The position numbers and the translations under genes were made by a program. Shown one piece after another: positions 33,782 to 36,222 of a DNA stretch of 36,222 bases (position 1 is the first letter of the stretch; each line of letters starts with the position of its first letter). The notes below the pieces were generated by a model, which made no database searches, had not been told where the DNA came from, and saw only the letters and a program-made list of their open reading frames with translations. Source of the stretch: JAGNLA01 sp964472265. Its GTDB lineage: Bacteria; Caldisericota; Caldisericia; JAAYUI01. The stretch lies in assembly GCA_964472265.1 (NCBI GenBank), contig CAYYJO010000012.1:1-36222 (forward strand), written 5' to 3'.

Positions 33782-34495
33782 TCAATCTCTGAAGTACATT
33801 GTCCAGTCAACCGGCTTCATGTTGTTGCAGCTGTCTGTGATGTTAAGCCTGTAAAGGTGGGACTTTTCGCTGGTATTGGTCGGGGTATAGGTTGTGATCT
33901 CTATGGTCTTGCTCTTTCCGGCGCCAAGGGTGAAGTGGCTGTCTGAGATTTTCAGGCATGTCGACTCCACGCCCAGTCTAAACTCGATGTCTCCTTTGGA
34001 ATTCTTGTTATTGATGGTTATCTTGAAGGTGTTGACGGTGTTCCTCTTGACCGTCTGGCTGTTGGGATACTTTGACCAATCATAGTCCCAGTTGCAGTTT
34101 TCGCGGTAGATGATGTAGAACTTGAGGGTCTTTGAGTCGCCCCTGCTTGAGGTGACGGTCAGCGAGAAGTAGGCTTTGTCTGCACTTCCACGCTTTGGCA
34201 TCGTGATTTTGATTTTGGCGACAAAACCGCCACCAATCTTTACATCCTGCGACTTTGGGTAGATTTCCAGACCGCTTGAGGAAGACGAGATTTTGATGGT
34301 GATTTTTTCTGACGCCTTGTTTTCAATTGACAGGTCGTAGGTCTTTGACTTACCCTCATCGATCTTGTCTCCGTCAGGGTTTGCTTGCCACTTGACCGAG
34401 AAAGATTCAGCCGCACTGAGCTTTTCAGGTTGGAAGCCGAAGAAGCTCAGGGCTATTGCGAGACTAACCAGCGCTAAGAACGTCTTGCCTTTCAT
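33782..34495 (-). CDS. Small exported two-domain Ig-like protein
   Basis: A secreted protein of 237 residues. A signal peptide (1-29, ending KLSAAES) is followed by two ~100-residue beta-sandwich domains. The first reads SFSVKWQANPDGDKI then YDLSIENKASEKITIKI; the second opens NCNWDYDWSK with TFKITINNKN and ends in PVDWTMYF. The start pattern (C-x(4)-W or F-S-V-K-W), the N-K/N-T-x-x strand and the late Cys are shared with the four C-terminal repeats of the large stalk-domain protein at 16064-20185, so this is a stand-alone version of that module. AGGAGG is 5 bases before the ATG. It has its own terminator and no anchor. Function unknown. Confidence 0.82.
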   Translation of the reverse strand: MKGKTFLALVSLAIALSFFGFQPEKLSAAESFSVKWQANPDGDKIDEGKSKTYDLSIENKASEKITIKISSSSSGLEIYPKSQDVKIGGGFVAKIKITMPKRGSADKAYFSLTVTSSRGDSKTLKFYIIYRENCNWDYDWSKYPNSQTVKRNTVNTFKITINNKNSKGDIEFRLGVESTCLKISDSHFTLGAGKSKTIEITTYTPTNTSEKSHLYRLNITDSCNNMKPVDWTMYFRD

Positions 34496-34565
34496 TTTGG
34501 CCTCCTTGAGTTATTTGCATATTTTTACGAGAGCCGAAAATGAAAAGTTATGTTCGTTTATTATC

Positions 34566-35855
34566 TCACAAACCGATTTGTGTTTCAGGCATCTCGGGCG
34601 GTGGATTGGCCGACAGCACAACCTCAAAATCAAGGTCAAGAAAATTGCGCACTACATAAGTCTCTGAAACGGTGAAGATGTAGAGTGTTCCATCGTTGTT
34701 GTCGTACGTTGCATCCAAAATGCGTGTGCTGGTTTTGCATATTCCGACTTTTGAAAGACTGCCTTCCGTCATGTCGAAAGCGAAGGCCTGGTTTTCCTGT
34801 TCAGTTTTGAAAATGCCGGTAAACGACGATTTGTCCTGAAAATGATTGAGGAATAGCACCGGAATCATTGGTCTGTCCATAATCTTCAAAGGTTGTGTAT
34901 CGGGTTTCACCAACCAGAGTGCATCACTGGTTGTAAAGAAGATGTTGCCGGTGTTTGTTTGCACACCATCGAGGGCAACCTTTGAGCTTGTGTCGAGAAA
35001 CACAATGTTTGAACCGTCGTACAAAAGAGGCTTTGCCGGCATTCCGGCCGTTTCTCTGGTGTGTTTGAAAAAGGCTTTATCGATATTGCCCTGTGATTCA
35101 AGTTCATACTGCACTTCAAGCGTTCCGTCATTTCCAAATAGCCACCTTGTTACAACAGACCCGTCGAAGGTGTAGAAAGTGTCGTCGTCAGACATGCAGC
35201 CATCGGCAATAACCCTCGTGTCAAATCCGAATGACTGGGAGCTTCTGCCATTGAAGCTGACAAACTCCATATCAAGTCCCTCTTTGCCAATGAGCGCTGC
35301 AGTGTCGAATAAGCCCTTGTCATCACAGAAAACATGGGCAATCCTTGCCATCTCGGTTGGCAGGGAAAGCTGCCTTTCGAGTTTCAGACCCTTGAATTCA
35401 GGGGTTTTCAAAACACTGTATTTTTCGTAGAGATATTCGTGTGGACTGGACTGGCAGATCAAAATGACTGTGCAGGCAAGCTCCGAGTAGGTGTCATGGT
35501 TTAAAATGACGGCGTAATCAACGACTCTTCCCTTTAGCTCTTTACTGCAATAGGTCTCATTCCGATCAAACGACATTGCCACAAGACTTTTTTCAAAGAC
35601 AGCAACCTGGGACTCACCGTCCTGATAGATTTCACCGAGAGTCTTTGCGTGAACCGTATTCATTCTCAGTTCAATGAGCGCTTCGTTGGGATCGGCATCT
35701 TGGAAAATGGTTTCTTCCTGACTGTCAAACCTGACCAACTTTAAGTCGCCGTCAGCCATTTGGTCAGATCTGCGTTTCTTCCCCAGACTCCTGAACAGCT
35801 GGATTAAAAAGATCGCAGCTATAACGATTATAAGCATTACAATCTCGGTGCCCAT
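34566..35855 (-). CDS. Membrane-anchored propeller-like protein of unknown function
   Basis: A 429-residue protein with an N-terminal transmembrane helix (about 5-22, IVMLIIVIAAIFLIQLF) and a positive stop (GKKRR); the bulk follows the basic stretch, so it may face the cytosol or, less likely, the outside. The remainder is beta-rich with irregular ~45-residue blade-like segments (DDDTFYTFDGSVVTRWLF, YDNNDGTLYIFTVSETYVV), suggesting a degenerate propeller. No motif of a named family was recognised. GGAGATGGATC precedes the ATG. It sits 70 bases upstream of the 237-residue exported protein gene, which has its own ribosome site. Confidence 0.8.
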   Translation of the reverse strand: MGTEIVMLIIVIAAIFLIQLFRSLGKKRRSDQMADGDLKLVRFDSQEETIFQDADPNEALIELRMNTVHAKTLGEIYQDGESQVAVFEKSLVAMSFDRNETYCSKELKGRVVDYAVILNHDTYSELACTVILICQSSPHEYLYEKYSVLKTPEFKGLKLERQLSLPTEMARIAHVFCDDKGLFDTAALIGKEGLDMEFVSFNGRSSQSFGFDTRVIADGCMSDDDTFYTFDGSVVTRWLFGNDGTLEVQYELESQGNIDKAFFKHTRETAGMPAKPLLYDGSNIVFLDTSSKVALDGVQTNTGNIFFTTSDALWLVKPDTQPLKIMDRPMIPVLFLNHFQDKSSFTGIFKTEQENQAFAFDMTEGSLSKVGICKTSTRILDATYDNNDGTLYIFTVSETYVVRNFLDLDFEVVLSANPPPEMPETQIGL

Positions 35856-35943
35856 GATCCATCTCCGTTTCCGGTACGATTATAGCACAGACAGCCAGTC
35901 TTCAAAGATCACACCTTCTGGTGGCGAACTTATCATGGTTTTG

Positions 35944-35971
35944 TTGACAACAGACGCACTCCGATTATGCT
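35944..35971 (+). promoter_or_regulatory. Promoter of tRNA-Phe
   Basis: Perfect TTGACA (35944-35949) and TATGCT (35966-35971) with a 16-base spacer, ending 13 bases before the mature tRNA. It is on the plus strand, opposite in direction to the neighbouring protein genes. Confidence 0.7.
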
Positions 35972-35984
35972 TTGAAAACCAGGT

Positions 35985-36060
35985 GCCGAGGTAGCTCAGT
36001 TGGTAGAGCAGTGGATTGAAAATCCGCGTGTCGGGGGTTCAAGTCCCTTCTTCGGCACCA
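35985..36060 (+). tRNA. tRNA-Phe (GAA)
   Basis: A 76-base cloverleaf. The acceptor arms GCCGAGG and CTTCGGC pair with one G-T wobble; discriminator A is followed by an encoded CCA. The D-arm contains AGCTCAGTTGGTAGAGC. The anticodon stem GTGGA/TCCGC (one T-G pair) encloses the loop TTGAAAA, giving anticodon GAA. The T-loop is GGTTCAAGTC. All invariant positions look intact, so it should be functional. No obvious terminator follows directly; CCTCG...CGAGG at about 36071-36087 could form a hairpin, and a run of eight T lies near 36117-36124. Confidence 0.96.
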
Positions 36061-36160
36061 TTTCCATCCACCTCGACTTCGCCGAGGATTCAACCCATCA
36101 GCATTTCGTACCACTCTTTTTTTCTAATGGAGAAAAATATTGATTTACCCTTCTTTGTTT

Positions 36161-36195
36161 TATCCCCCTTATTAAGGGGGATATAGGGGGATTAT
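36161..36195. repeat. GGGGGAT palindromic/direct repeat at the window edge
   Basis: TATCCCCCTTA (36161-36171) and TAAGGGGGATA (36173-36183) are exact inverted copies, followed at once by a further direct copy (TAGGGGGATT). Short CCCCCTT/AAGGGGG elements of this look occur in many bacterial genomes as dispersed intergenic repeats. Whether it is dispersed here cannot be judged from one copy. The 36061-36222 stretch otherwise shows no gene. Confidence 0.5.
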
Positions 36196-36222
36196 TATGT
36201 TGATGCCCACTTAGATTCAAAG

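Noticed and set aside
36071..36087. Hairpin CCTCG...CGAGG as the tRNA terminator
   Set aside because: The stem is only five pairs and no T run follows directly, so it was not listed as a terminator.

Overview
The window is a bacterial chromosomal segment. Genes carry clear Shine-Dalgarno sequences (GGAGG or AGGAGG in front of most large genes), arginine is very often AGG, export uses ordinary Sec and lipoprotein signals, and there is a CCA-encoding tRNA-Phe. I cannot place the organism firmly. Many large exported proteins built from PEGA, copper-amine-oxidase N-terminal (stalk), DUF11, PKD, cohesin and dockerin modules suggest an uncultured, deep-branching lineage (Caldisericota/Cryosericota-like is one guess, low confidence).

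Layout. Bases 1-2439 (minus strand) hold an ArsR-type regulator with a DUF2087 tail, a PEGA lipoprotein, and an exported Ig-like protein that runs off the left edge. Bases 2570-5048 (plus strand) are a compact, translationally coupled operon: Nudix hydrolase, DUF2461 protein, flavodoxin-like protein and AlkD-type DNA alkylation-repair protein. From 5040 to 35855 every protein gene is on the minus strand. First come an alpha/beta hydrolase and a radical SAM protein. A long gap follows, holding a decayed IS1595-type transposase.

The core of the window (about 7.5-30.5 kb) is devoted to very large exported proteins. Three genes (828, 1814 and 1029 aa) carry a ~59-aa repeat that I count as exactly seven units in each of six arrays (1+3+2 arrays, 42 units). 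I read them as a family of seven-bladed beta-propellers joined by DUF11-like linkers with Ca-binding-type loops. The two propeller genes and the one stalk-domain gene with paralogous partners are monocistronic and end in unusually long, GC-rich hairpin terminators. Between them lies an apparent operon (27100 to 20291): a SpoIIAA/STAS-like protein, an iron-type alcohol dehydrogenase, a 1042-aa exported protein ending in a cohesin domain, a 539-aa exported PQQ-propeller protein ending in a dockerin domain, and a YpsA-like cytosolic protein. The cohesin and dockerin genes overlap by 4 nt, which makes a matched extracellular complex plausible. This coupling is the best candidate here for an undescribed system.

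The right end holds two small exported or anchored proteins (one with an Ada-type metal-binding tail), an MFS transporter with a VOC protein, a 237-aa two-domain exported protein related to the repeats of the 1404-aa ORF protein, a membrane-anchored propeller-like protein, tRNA-Phe with its own promoter, and a GGGGGAT palindromic repeat at the edge. All family calls rest on reading motifs by eye; no search was run.
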